A stretch of DNA of 40,699 bases from Actinomycetota bacterium (GCA_023489275.1 JAMDDD010000030.1:1-40699), one strand, 5' to 3'; positions 16,031 through 23,324 are shown, counted from the first letter of the stretch. Program-made: numbers and translations. Notes: generated from the letters alone by a model not told the origin.

Positions 16031-17053
16031 GTGTCCCCAGCGAAAACCGCAACTCTGTCTTTGAAGACCCGACTTAAATCATACGCTAAAACATTAGATC
16101 ATATCGTTACTGATCCTTACCTCAGGTTAATGCCTGAGCGGGGTTCTTTAACAATTCTTCTTTTTCATAGCCTGTTCACGAACGAAGCTGAAGTTGGCTT
16201 GAAGCTCGTTTATCCTCAGCAAAACATGACCGTTGCTAATTTTACTGAGATATTACAATATTACCTGGACAACGGCTTTAATCCGGTTTCACCCTCGGAC
16301 ATCCTTAAGGGGTTGTCAAACCGCAGGAAGCATCTTCTGGTCACTTTTGATGACGGTTACTACAGTAGCAAACTATCACTGCCGGTTCTGAAACAACTTA
16401 AAATACCGGCGGTCTTTTTTGTTTCTTTAAATCACATGTATCAGAACAAGTCTTTTTGGTGGGATGTGCTTTGGCGGGAAAGAATCAAAAGAGGCGCGTC
16501 CGTCAGGTTCATTTCTCATGACCTGAACCGGCTTAAGTCTTTGACAAATGAAGAGATCGACAGATTTTTAGGAAATGAGTTTGGTCAAGAGGCTTTAGAA
16601 CCGGTCTCAGACGTCGACCGTCCTTTCACCGTTGCCGAGTTCCAGGACTTGGCGGTACAGGAGGGAGTCTCGATAGGCAATCACACGTTTGATCATGTGA
16701 TTTTGACGAATTATCCATCGAGCGTGGGTAGAAAACAGATAAAAAGAAGTCAGGAGGAGATTGAGCGTTTGACTGGAATCACGCCTCTGGTAATTTCTTA
16801 TCCAAACGGGAATTATACTGCTGACATTTTGCGTTTCGCCCGCGAAAGCGGGCTGAAGATGGGGATAACCACGACACATGTCAAGAATCGCCTTCCGATC
16901 GGACCGGAAAAGATGATGTATCTCGGCCGCTTCATGCCGGTAGCGGACGACCGGCTCAGGAATCAGCTTGATCTTTTTCGTTCCGATATCGCCGTGACCC
17001 GGCTGCACGCGGTCTTCCGTTTTTGGGCTAAAAGGGGAAAGCTGACTCAGTAA
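16031..17053 (+). CDS. polysaccharide deacetylase (NodB/CE4 domain)
   Basis: A 340-residue enzyme of carbohydrate esterase family 4, which removes N- or O-acetyl groups from glycans using a metal ion. The metal/catalytic motifs are TFDDG (residues 105-109; catalytic Asp107 and metal ligand Asp108) and GNHTFDH (His218 and His222), giving the usual Asp-His-His zinc triad. Motif ISYPNGNY (about residue 257) matches the later CE4 motif RxPxG/Y in degenerate form. A long insert between motifs 1 and 2 (FWWDVLWRERIKRG) is typical of the subgroup found in polysaccharide clusters. No signal peptide is evident. It starts with GTG 16031; a later start would still keep the domain. The gene is more AT-rich than the glycosyltransferases before it, perhaps acquired. 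It is followed by a tRNA cluster. Confidence 0.9.
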   Translation: MSPAKTATLSLKTRLKSYAKTLDHIVTDPYLRLMPERGSLTILLFHSLFTNEAEVGLKLVYPQQNMTVANFTEILQYYLDNGFNPVSPSDILKGLSNRRKHLLVTFDDGYYSSKLSLPVLKQLKIPAVFFVSLNHMYQNKSFWWDVLWRERIKRGASVRFISHDLNRLKSLTNEEIDRFLGNEFGQEALEPVSDVDRPFTVAEFQDLAVQEGVSIGNHTFDHVILTNYPSSVGRKQIKRSQEEIERLTGITPLVISYPNGNYTADILRFARESGLKMGITTTHVKNRLPIGPEKMMYLGRFMPVADDRLRNQLDLFRSDIAVTRLHAVFRFWAKRGKLTQ

Positions 17054-17233
17054 CCGCGCGAAAACGTTTGGCGGTTTTTAAGGCTCTCTTCGATGGGGGA
17101 CAATCTGTAGAAAGATGGCGGCAACGAGGCTTGAAGTACCTCAGCCAGCCATTTCGCTTTTATTCTCTGTGTTATAATTTGGTGCGCGCCCGCGGCGGGA
17201 TATTTGCCGCTTTTTTTCTCTTGGCGCCGCGGC

Positions 17234-17318
17234 GGAGGAGTGCCCGAGTGGCTAAAGGGGGCGGACTGTAAATCCGTTGGCGAAGCCTACGCTGGTTCGA
17301 ATCCAGCCTCCTCCACCA
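17234..17318 (+). tRNA. tRNA-Tyr (anticodon GTA)
   Basis: Class II tRNA with a long variable arm. Acceptor GGAGGAG/CTCCTCC, anticodon stem GCGGA/TCCGT with loop CTGTAAA (anticodon GTA), T-arm GCTGG-TTCGAAT-CCAGC, discriminator A and encoded CCA. A TATAAT at 17173-17178 is a probable -10 box for the Tyr-Thr pair. Confidence 0.97.
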
Positions 17319-17329
17319 TCTGCTTTTAT

Positions 17330-17405
17330 GCCCGGTTAGCTCAGTTGGTAGAGCACCTCCATGGTAAGGAGGGGGTCTACGGTTCAAGTCCGTAACCGGG
17401 CTCCA
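17330..17405 (+). tRNA. tRNA-Thr (anticodon GGT)
   Basis: Acceptor GCCCGGT/ACCGGGC, anticodon stem CCTCC/GGAGG with loop ATGGTAA (anticodon GGT), T-arm TACGG-TTCAAGT-CCGTA, discriminator T and encoded CCA. It follows tRNA-Tyr by 11 bases and is probably co-transcribed. Confidence 0.97.
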
Positions 17406-17558
17406 TTAACCGGATGGCAGATGTTGGATGGCTGGTCATGGATATAACCACATGATTGTCATTCTCGGGAACAACTGACTGAAGCCCGTCACGGGCATGG
17501 GCACAGTGACAGCGTGGTTTATCCAGTTTCCAGAATCCATTATCTGGAGTCTGTTTTT

Positions 17559-17635
17559 GGCGGTGTAGCTCAGCTGGTCAGAGCAGCGGAATCATAATCC
17601 GCGTGTCGTAGGTTCGAGTCCTACCACCGCTACCA
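17559..17635 (+). tRNA. tRNA-Met (anticodon CAT), island boundary
   Basis: Acceptor GGCGGTG/CACCGCT (first pair G-T), D-arm AGCTGGTCAGAGC, anticodon stem GCGGA/TCCGC with loop ATCATAA (anticodon CAT), T-arm GTAGG-TTCGAGT-CCTAC, discriminator A and encoded CCA. CAT anticodons can be elongator Met or Ile2 (lysidine); features here fit elongator Met but I cannot exclude Ile2. The 3' end adjoins the tail of a serine recombinase, so this gene is probably the attachment site of an island. Confidence 0.93.
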
Positions 17636-17933
17636 AATCATTCTTACTCGAACCTGGGTTCAGTAAGAGGCCGAAATGATTAGTGTAATGAAGCTCACTG
17701 ATCTTTTTGTCTTTTATGAGGATTTTCTTGAAAAATGCCTGATTGAACTTCCGTCTGATGTCAGGCCGGGATTTCAGGTAAGCCTTGTGGCACTTTGAGG
17801 CCATTTCCAGTGCGAGATTAATTGTTTCCTTGATCCCGTCGTCGCCATCTTTCAAAGTTTCCAGACGCCCCTGACAGTCCTCGATTTCTCCGCTAATCCT
17901 GTCTTGCTCTTTCTTTAGCACTGGCGGATTCAA
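17592..17933 (-). pseudogene. large serine recombinase C-terminal remnant
   Basis: The 113-residue frame begins NPPVLKKEQDRISGEIEDCQ (coiled coil) and continues with NLALEMASKCHKAYLKSRPD, then RRKFNQAFFKKILI. This is the C-terminal part of large serine recombinases of phage and integrative elements, after the zinc-ribbon/coiled-coil region. The last residues (VGLEPTTRGL) are simply the antisense of the tRNA-Met 3' end, so the reading frame runs into the tRNA. The N-terminal catalytic domain (about 350-400 residues) is gone: the frame stops at the IS30-type inverted repeat at 17930, and no continuation is found on the far side of that element. It indicates a former integration at tRNA-Met. Confidence 0.75.
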
Positions 17934-18996
17934 CTCCCAAGTGCAACACGAGGTCGTTTTAAAGAGGTAAGCTGCGGCAACGGCAGCACTTCTAAACGAC
18001 CAAGTAAAGGAGCACTATGGGATGTTACGCGCAGCTTACCCCAGATGAACGATATCAGATTCGCGGTCTTTTGAAAGCGGGATACAGCCTGAGCGAGCTA
18101 GCCATGGAAATGGGCAGGCACAAGTCGACGATCAGCCGGGAAATCGGCAGGAATAGCGGCCAGAGGGGATATCGACCTGCTCAGGCCCAGCGTCTGGCTG
18201 ATACCCGCCGCCGGGAGGCCGTGACCAGGAGAATCACCGATGAACACTGGCAGATTGTCGAGCGGTTCATCAGATTCGATCTGAGTCCAGAGCAGGCTTC
18301 CGGCAGGCTCTGCCGGGAACAGGGAATCAAAATCAGCCCCGAGTGGATCTACCAGTATATCTACGCTGACAAGGCGGCCGGCGGCGATCTTCACACTCAC
18401 CTGCGCGGTCAGAAACCCTACCGCAAGCGCTACGGAGGCGGCCGGGAGCGCCGGGGTCAGCTCAAAGACCGGGTTTCCATCGACAAGCGGCCGGCGGTGG
18501 TAGAGCGCCGGAGCCGCCTGGGCGACTGGGAGGGCGATACCATCATCGGCGGAAACCGCAAGGGGGCGCTCGTCTCGCTGGTGGAACGCAAATCGAGCTT
18601 TACCCTGATCGGCAAGCTTGCCGGGAAGACGGCGGCCGAGACCCGGGATGCCGCCACCGGCCTGCTGGAGCCGATCAAGGAGATGGTGCATACCATCACG
18701 CTGGACAACGGCAAAGAGTTCGCTTGCCATGGCGACATCGCCAAGAGCCTTAAGGCCGACATCTGCTTCGCCCATCCCTACTCCTCCTGGGAGCGGGGCT
18801 TAAACGAGAATACTAACGGTCTCATCCGCCAGTACTTCCCCAAGAAACACGACTTCACCACCATCACCTTGACGAAGAGATCGCCGAGGCTACGCACCGG
18901 CTCAATCACCGCCCCAGGAAAAAGCTTTGATTCTAAACCCCGTATGAAGTAGTCTTCAAAACATCAACCCTGTTAACTGTTGCACTTCAAAGTTGA
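17930..18996 (+). mobile_element. IS30-family insertion sequence
   Basis: Bounded by inverted repeats TCAACTCCCAAGTGCAACA (17930-17948) and TGTTGCACTTCAAAGTTGA (18978-18996), matching at 16 of 19 positions when one is reversed. A 2-bp direct repeat AT flanks both sides, compatible with an IS30-type target duplication. The internal gene is an IS30 transposase with frameshifts. The right repeat overlaps the ancestral transposase stop codon. Confidence 0.82.
18017..18996 (+). pseudogene. IS30-type transposase with 3' frameshifts
   Basis: An IS30-family DDE transposase. The N-terminal helix-turn-helix reads YSLSELAMEMGRHKSTISRE; the catalytic core has LGDWEGDTI (Asp170/Asp174), HTITLDNGKEF (Asp230) and NENTNGLIRQYFPK (Glu264). 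ATG 18017 has AAAGGAG upstream. After TTIT (about nt 18868) the conserved tail DEEIAEATHRLNHRPR appears one frame over, and PYEVVFKTSTLLTVALQS to the stop at 18994-18996 appears after another shift. At least two indels therefore disrupt the last 40 residues. In the original frame translation ends at 18952 with a non-family tail. The catalytic residues are intact, so residual activity cannot be excluded. Confidence 0.85.
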
Positions 18997-19010
18997 ATGC
19001 AGGAGAAGAA

Positions 19011-19199
19011 TTGAATATGATTTTAATAAATGAGGGTATCGAGGCTGTTCTTGATATTGCTGACGAAATATTATTAATCAAAGGGCTTGGTTTGAGTAAA
19101 GAGGACGTGGCAGCTCTGAGAAATATCTGGGAGAAATTGAGGGATAGAAGAATTAACAGAAAGCGTAAGAAGGTTATCAAGGATTTGGTACTGGTTTAA
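19011..19199 (+). CDS. small helical hypothetical protein
   Basis: A protein of about 60-62 residues, mostly helical and charged: ILINEGIEAVLDIADEILLI, then GLGLSKEDVAALRNIWEKLR and a strongly basic tail DRRINRKRKKVIKDLVLV. The start may be TTG 19011 (AGGAG five bases upstream) or ATG 19017. It lies 14 bases right of the IS30-type element and 41 bases before the DUF5655 gene on the same strand, so it may be the first gene of that group. No family is recognised. The acidic-then-basic profile would suit a small nucleic-acid-binding or antitoxin-like protein, but that is a guess. Confidence 0.5.
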   Translation: MNMILINEGIEAVLDIADEILLIKGLGLSKEDVAALRNIWEKLRDRRINRKRKKVIKDLVLV

Positions 19200-19240
19200 T
19201 GTAAGTTAACAAAATTTATTATTAATGGTAGTATCTGACT

Positions 19241-20155
19241 ATGGCCATTTTTAAAATTGAAAATCAACATTTAGTTCCAATCAAGGAAATGAAGTTTGAT
19301 CTTGAAAAAGATATTCAAAAAACAACTGAGGAAAATCTTGAAGTCGTTTTTGGTTACGCACTTGTAAGATCAGAATTCACTCTTAATAATCTGCGCATTG
19401 ATACCCTAGCATACGATTCAGAAACCCAGGCCTTCGTAATCATTGAATATAAAAAAGATCGAAATTTCAGCGTAATTGATCAGGGCTATTCCTATCTTGC
19501 TTTATTGTTAAATAATAAGGCTGATTTCATTTTAGAGTACAACGCGCGAATGAATGACGGACTCAAGCGGGACGATATTGATTGGTCACAGTCCCGTGTT
19601 CTTTTTATCTCCCCAAATTTTACAACTCACCAAAAAGGCGCGATTGATTTTAAAGATCTACCAATTGAATTGTGGGAAGTGAAAGCATATGAAAATGATA
19701 CGCTGCGGTATAACCAACTGAAAGCTGCCGCCTCAAGTGAGTCAATAAAAACTGTAACGAAAGATAAGACGATCAAAACAGTGAGTCGCGAAGTTAGGGA
19801 ATATACTTTAGAGGATCATTTCAAAACAAGTTGGCAGGCTTCGAGGGAATTATTCGATGAATTAAGAGAGAAAGTGCTCGACTTTGATTCAAATACCAAA
19901 GAAAAAATTTTAAAGCACTGCATAGCGTATGAAATAAATAATCGAAATTTTGCTGAGATTGTTGCTCAAAAATCGGGGCTGAAAATCTATTTAGATGATG
20001 AGATACAAGCTTTTAAGAAGACAAAGATGTCTTTGAAAGATTGTTCCAAAGTCGGTCATTGGGCGACTGGAAATACCGTATTTCATTTTAGCCAACCGGA
20101 GAATATAGACGATGCGGTTTTTTTAATAAAACAGGTATATGAGAAATACAGTTAA
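19241..20155 (+). CDS. DUF5655-type protein with PD-(D/E)XK-like nuclease domain
   Basis: A 304-residue protein of the DUF5655 group. The N-terminal 170 residues resemble a restriction-endonuclease-like fold: an RIDTLAYD strand (Asp54) and FVIIEYKKDRNFSVIDQGYS with Glu69-x-Lys71, a D-x14-ExK pattern, then IDWSQSRVLFISPNF and DLPIELWEVKAY. The C-terminal 110 residues (from about REVREYTLEDHF) are the DUF5655 domain itself. It probably cuts or binds DNA or RNA, but activity is unproved. The gene is clearly AT-rich compared with the flanking chromosome, starts at ATG 19241, and is followed 57 bases later by the HEPN-like DUF3644 gene. Such proteins often occur in defence or accessory islands. 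Confidence 0.8.
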   Translation: MAIFKIENQHLVPIKEMKFDLEKDIQKTTEENLEVVFGYALVRSEFTLNNLRIDTLAYDSETQAFVIIEYKKDRNFSVIDQGYSYLALLLNNKADFILEYNARMNDGLKRDDIDWSQSRVLFISPNFTTHQKGAIDFKDLPIELWEVKAYENDTLRYNQLKAAASSESIKTVTKDKTIKTVSREVREYTLEDHFKTSWQASRELFDELREKVLDFDSNTKEKILKHCIAYEINNRNFAEIVAQKSGLKIYLDDEIQAFKKTKMSLKDCSKVGHWATGNTVFHFSQPENIDDAVFLIKQVYEKYS

Positions 20156-20212
20156 TCAGAGGCCGCTGGAAAGCGGTCTTTTTGTTAACAACCGAATGAC
20201 AACAGGTTCCTC

Positions 20213-21301
20213 ATGAAACGAGAGGCAAAGCTTCTTCTTAACAAATCAATAGACTCCTTGGCCTTGAGCGTGGAGCATTTTAATCGCGTCGAGGAACGTG
20301 GCAGGATCCCTTCCGTTCTAATTTTTCTGGATCATTCGTTTGAAATGCTATTGAAAGCATGCATTGTTGAACGGGGAGGAAAAATTAGGGAACAAAGAGC
20401 GAGTGAAACAATCGGGTTTGATACCTGCGTTAGAAGGGCTCTCGATGATGGGGCTATAAAATTTATCAGTGAGGAACAGGCTATTACGTTGCAAACAATA
20501 AACGGTCTTAGGGATGCAGCTCAGCATTACCTGATCGAGATTACAGAAGAGCAACTATATATCCATGCCCAGTCTGGTGTCACACTTTTCGGCGACATAA
20601 TGAAAAAGGTATTTGATAATGACTTGCGTAGTGTATTGCCGCCACGTGTTCTCCCAGTCTCGACGATGGCTCCCAGAGATATAACTTCCTTGTTCAATGA
20701 TGAGATTAAAGAAATTAAGAAGTTGTTAGAACCCGGAAAACGGAAGAGAACCGAGGCATATGCAAGAATGCGGCCATTTGCAATACTAGACGCGACTATC
20801 CAGGGTTCAAAGAATCAGCCAAGCAACAACGTATTGAAGAAAAAGGGAGAAGGCTTACTAGGTGGTAAAACTTGGCAGGAAATATTCCCGGGCATTGCTT
20901 CAATTGAACTGAAACCTGAATCTGATGGCACTGCCATAGGTTTAAGAATCACAAAGAAAGAAGGAATCCCTATTAGTATAGTTCCGGAGGGAACACCAGG
21001 GGCATCAGTGGTCGCACTAAAAAGAGTAAACGAGCTCGATTTTTACAACCTGGGTCACAAGCAATTGGCAGATCGTGTCGGTTTAACTCCACCAAAGGCT
21101 ACTGCCGTCATTTGGTATGGAAAAATCCAAGATGACCCGGATTTCTTCAAGGAACTGAAGATTGGCAAATCACCATTTAAGCGATATTCTCAAAAAGCAA
21201 TTGAGGCCATGGAGAAAATAATTGAAAAGGAAAGCATAGAAACCATCTGGAAGCAATACAGAGAGCATCAGAAAACTTTCAAGAAGCTAAAATCTTCTTG
21301 A
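20213..21301 (+). CDS. DUF3644 (HEPN-like) protein
   Basis: A 362-residue protein of the DUF3644 family. The first 150 residues are all-helical and contain RDAAQHYL, an R-x4-H motif (Arg100, His105) of the HEPN superfamily, whose members are often metal-independent RNases in toxin and abortive-infection systems. Preceding helices carry IFLDHSFEMLLKACIVE, matching the usual HEPN first helices. The C-terminal half (about 200-360) has GKTWQEIFPGIASIEL and a region NELDFYNLGHKQLADRVGLT that resembles a DNA-binding or specificity domain. Start ATG 20213. It lies downstream of the DUF5655 nuclease gene in the same direction and ends 50 bases before the first of four spaced repeats. A defence or toxin role is inferred from the fold and the neighbourhood. 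Confidence 0.75.
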   Translation: MKREAKLLLNKSIDSLALSVEHFNRVEERGRIPSVLIFLDHSFEMLLKACIVERGGKIREQRASETIGFDTCVRRALDDGAIKFISEEQAITLQTINGLRDAAQHYLIEITEEQLYIHAQSGVTLFGDIMKKVFDNDLRSVLPPRVLPVSTMAPRDITSLFNDEIKEIKKLLEPGKRKRTEAYARMRPFAILDATIQGSKNQPSNNVLKKKGEGLLGGKTWQEIFPGIASIELKPESDGTAIGLRITKKEGIPISIVPEGTPGASVVALKRVNELDFYNLGHKQLADRVGLTPPKATAVIWYGKIQDDPDFFKELKIGKSPFKRYSQKAIEAMEKIIEKESIETIWKQYREHQKTFKKLKSS

Positions 21302-21350
21302 ACTGCCTCTCTACTCGCATTAATATGTATATATCCCCGCGCAGGTCAGA

Positions 21351-21456
21351 GTTCGAATAACGTAGCACCTGGTCTACCATCACCCGATGCCTCGCTTTAG
21401 GCTTGGTTAAGCCAAATTATTTCCTCAATATCGTAAACCCCTGATAGGACTCGAAC
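21351..21456 (+). repeat. spaced repeat A (cassette-like repeat)
   Basis: First of four related ~90-107-bp repeats. It runs from GTTCGAATAACG to GGACTCGAAC; the ends are complementary (GTTCGAAT/ACTCGAAC, 7 of 8). An internal hairpin GGCTT-GGTT-AAGCC is present. Bases 21361-21418 are identical over 58 bp to 22874-22931 in repeat B. It marks the left side of the higBA module. Confidence 0.85.
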
Positions 21457-21478
21457 ATCGAGAAATTTTCCTTGTTTG

Positions 21479-21497
21479 TAGCATGACTACCGTGCTA
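21479..21497 (+). promoter_or_regulatory. operator-like inverted repeat upstream of higB
   Basis: TAGCATG-ACTAC-CGTGCTA is an inverted repeat with 7-bp arms (6 of 7 matching) that ends 10 bases before the GTG start of the toxin gene. The position suits autorepression by the HigA-type antitoxin. Confidence 0.5.
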
Positions 21498-21507
21498 TCA
21501 TGGCATT

Positions 21508-21801
21508 GTGATCCAGTCTTTCAAAAACAGGGGTACAGAGGATATCTTCAATGGCAGGAACACAAAAGAGGCCCGGAAGCTCTGTTCCCGGCTGCTCTGG
21601 AAAATCGCCGCGAGAAAGCTTGATCAGCTGGATTCGGTTCGGATTCTTCAAGAGTTAAAGATACCGCCTGGCAACAAGCTTGAAGCTTTGACGAAGGACC
21701 GAAAGGGTCAGCATAGTATTCACGTTAACGACCAGTATCGTATCTGTTTCAGGTGGACCGAATCAGGGCCGGCAGATGTTGAAGTCACAGATTATCACTG
21801 A
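21508..21801 (+). CDS. higB: HigB/RelE-family toxin
   Basis: A 97-residue member of the HigB (plasmid maintenance killer) branch of the RelE superfamily, ribosome-dependent mRNA interferases. Features are the opening IQSFKNRGTEDIFNG, the helix ARKLCSRLLWKIAARKLDQL, NKLEALTKDRKGQHSIHVND and the final strands QYRICFRW...VEVTDYH, where conserved basic and aromatic residues and the terminal DYH match active HigB proteins. Start GTG 21508. The toxin-before-antitoxin order and the 12-base gap to the HigA gene are typical of higBA. It sits in the first repeat-bounded module. No sign of inactivation. Confidence 0.9.
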   Translation: MIQSFKNRGTEDIFNGRNTKEARKLCSRLLWKIAARKLDQLDSVRILQELKIPPGNKLEALTKDRKGQHSIHVNDQYRICFRWTESGPADVEVTDYH

Positions 21802-21813
21802 AAGGACAGGATA

Positions 21814-22122
21814 ATGGTAAGGATTCCCACACATAGAGAGCCTACACATCCCGGTGAAATGCTACTGGAGGAGTTCCTCGTGCCCATGGGCATCAGCCAA
21901 AGGGATCTGGCCACAGCCATCCATGTTCCGTATCAGCGTGTGAACGAGATAGTCAACAAGCGCCGGGGGGTCACTCCAAGTACCGCTCTGCGTCTCGCCA
22001 GGTTCTTTGGCATGACTGAGGACTTCTGGATGTATCTCCAGCTTCGCTGGGATCTTTTCAAAGCCAGGCAAAACGAGGCTAAAGAGCTAGGGTCAATTCG
22101 TCCCCTCCGAACAGGAACGTAA
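21814..22122 (+). CDS. higA: HigA-family antitoxin (XRE HTH)
   Basis: A 102-residue antitoxin with the HigA signature REPTHPGEMLLEEFLVPMGI followed by the helix-turn-helix SQRDLATAIHVPYQRVNEIV, then NKRRGVTPSTALRLARFFGM and TEDFWMYLQLRWDLF. It neutralises the upstream HigB and should repress the operon by binding the palindrome at 21479. ATG 21814, 12 bases after the toxin stop. The next gene starts 9 bases after its stop, so a three-gene operon is likely. Confidence 0.92.
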   Translation: MVRIPTHREPTHPGEMLLEEFLVPMGISQRDLATAIHVPYQRVNEIVNKRRGVTPSTALRLARFFGMTEDFWMYLQLRWDLFKARQNEAKELGSIRPLRTGT

Positions 22123-22131
22123 ATAGACGAA

Positions 22132-22779
22132 ATGGCTGATTTTGTAATCGAAAATAGTTCTGTTCAAGCCGATCTGAACAAATGGGACGGCAGTGAAACA
22201 ACTGCCTGTGATCGCTTATTTCTTGAAGAGTTTTCGGCCGGTTTGGTTAGTGAAAAGACTTTACGACAGTTTTCAGCGACCAATACGGTACAAAAACGCA
22301 CCGGTGGCTACAGCATTGGCAGGACATTCTGGGGTGGAATTTTTCATTGGGCGACACGAATTGATATCTTTGTGAAAGAAGACGTCGCCATGTATAGAAT
22401 GGAATATCAACAAAGCGGCAATCCAGACATCGCATATAAGATCTTAGATGAGCTAGCAAATATGGAGGGTGCTGGGCCGAGTGGGAAGAAACGGAAATTA
22501 GGTACCGTTTCCGCTTCCAAACTAGCATTTTTTCTTTGCCCAGAAATGCCATTTTTCATATATGATTCCGTTGTCGGCAAGGTCTTTGGCCGGAAATCTG
22601 CTCCAAGGCCGAATGAATATCCAATGTGGTGCGCTGCGCTAGAAAAGCTTTTACCGGATTCTCATTCTTTCAGAGAACAGGTACCCGAGAAGCGACGTCC
22701 AGAATTTGCTAATCGCCTGGACTGGCTTGCTCGTCGCTCTCTCGATTTGGCGCTTTATGCGAACGGCGAGAAAATTTAA
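22132..22779 (+). CDS. hypothetical protein in higBA module
   Basis: A 215-residue soluble protein of no family I can name. The N-terminal half is mixed (FLEEFSAGLVSEKTLRQFSA; RTFWGGIFHWATRIDIFVKE). A central segment SASKLAFFLCPEMPFFIYDS followed by VVGKVFG resembles the helical 'P-x-F-x-IYDS-xV' element seen in several glycosylase-like and accessory proteins. The C terminus is helical and basic (RPEFANRLDWLARRSLDLAL). It begins 9 bases after higA, with no terminator between, and ends 84 bases before repeat B, so it belongs to the same repeat-bounded unit. It could modulate the toxin pair or be unrelated cargo. Confidence 0.6.
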   Translation: MADFVIENSSVQADLNKWDGSETTACDRLFLEEFSAGLVSEKTLRQFSATNTVQKRTGGYSIGRTFWGGIFHWATRIDIFVKEDVAMYRMEYQQSGNPDIAYKILDELANMEGAGPSGKKRKLGTVSASKLAFFLCPEMPFFIYDSVVGKVFGRKSAPRPNEYPMWCAALEKLLPDSHSFREQVPEKRRPEFANRLDWLARRSLDLALYANGEKI

Positions 22780-22863
22780 AAGTTTACTCCACTAACGATT
22801 TATTCAGAATCATTGCATACTCGGCTTTATCTGCCTCAGAAGACAAATTTCATCCTTGTAGGG

Positions 22864-22970
22864 GTTCGAATACCGTAGCACCTGGTCTACCATCACCCGA
22901 TGCCTCGCTTTAGGCTTGGTTAAGCCAAATTCTGTTCTCCGAAATCGTTACCCCCTGGCGGGACTCGAAC
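22864..22970 (+). repeat. spaced repeat B (cassette-like repeat)
   Basis: Second copy, from GTTCGAATACCGTAG to CTGGCGGGACTCGAAC. The end arms pair at about 12 of 15 positions, so the 107 bases could form one long imperfect hairpin. It shares a perfect 58-bp block (22874-22931) with repeat A. The start lies 1513 bases after the start of repeat A. Confidence 0.85.
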
Positions 22971-23014
22971 TTTCTGATTAAATCAAGGAATTCTGGGGAA
23001 AATGATATTGTTAT

Positions 23015-23047
23015 AATCATTATTAATCGATATGATTGATAGTGATT
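23015..23047 (+). promoter_or_regulatory. 33-bp operator palindrome upstream of CopG/ParE operon
   Basis: Half-sites AATCATTATTAATC and GATTGATAGTGATT are inverted copies (consensus AATCAyTATyAATC, 12 of 14 matching) around a 5-base centre. The palindrome overlaps a TATAAT (23012-23017) and lies 16 bases before the antitoxin ATG, as expected for autorepression by the ribbon-helix-helix protein. Confidence 0.65.
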
Positions 23048-23063
23048 AAAAAGGAGGTTTGCC

Positions 23064-23324
23064 ATGAAAACCAAGGTGTTAACTGCTCATGTGCCGCTGC
23101 CGCTGGCAGAAAAGGTCGATCAGGTAGCTGCCCGTCTGGAACGTTCACGAGGATGGGTTGTGAAACAAGCCCTTTCTGCCTGGGTTGAACAGGAAGAAGA
23201 GCGAAGCAGACTAACGCGAGAGGCAATGGCCGACGTTGATGCCGGCCGTGTAATCGACCATCAGGCTGTGCAGGCCTGGGCTGACAGTCTGGACACTGAA
23301 AAGCCGCTTAAGCCACCGCGCTGA
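23064..23324 (+). CDS. CopG-type ribbon-helix-helix antitoxin
   Basis: An 86-residue protein with an N-terminal ribbon-helix-helix: strand KVLTAHVPLPLAEKVDQVAA, then a helix with ARLERSRGWVVKQALSAWVE, followed by a charged helical tail that should wrap the toxin. ATG 23064 has an excellent AAAAAGGAGG upstream. It overlaps the toxin gene by one base (TGATG at 23322-23326). It is expected to bind the 33-bp palindrome just upstream and repress the pair. Confidence 0.88.
   Translation: MKTKVLTAHVPLPLAEKVDQVAARLERSRGWVVKQALSAWVEQEEERSRLTREAMADVDAGRVIDHQAVQAWADSLDTEKPLKPPR

Noticed and set aside
21351-22970. Canonical integron attC sites
   Set aside because: The ends are GTTCGAA/TTCGAAC rather than GTTRRRY and RYYYAAC. 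An internal GTTAAGC fits the core by chance but has no matching partner at the other end. No integrase gene is in the window, so only a likeness to cassette arrays is claimed.
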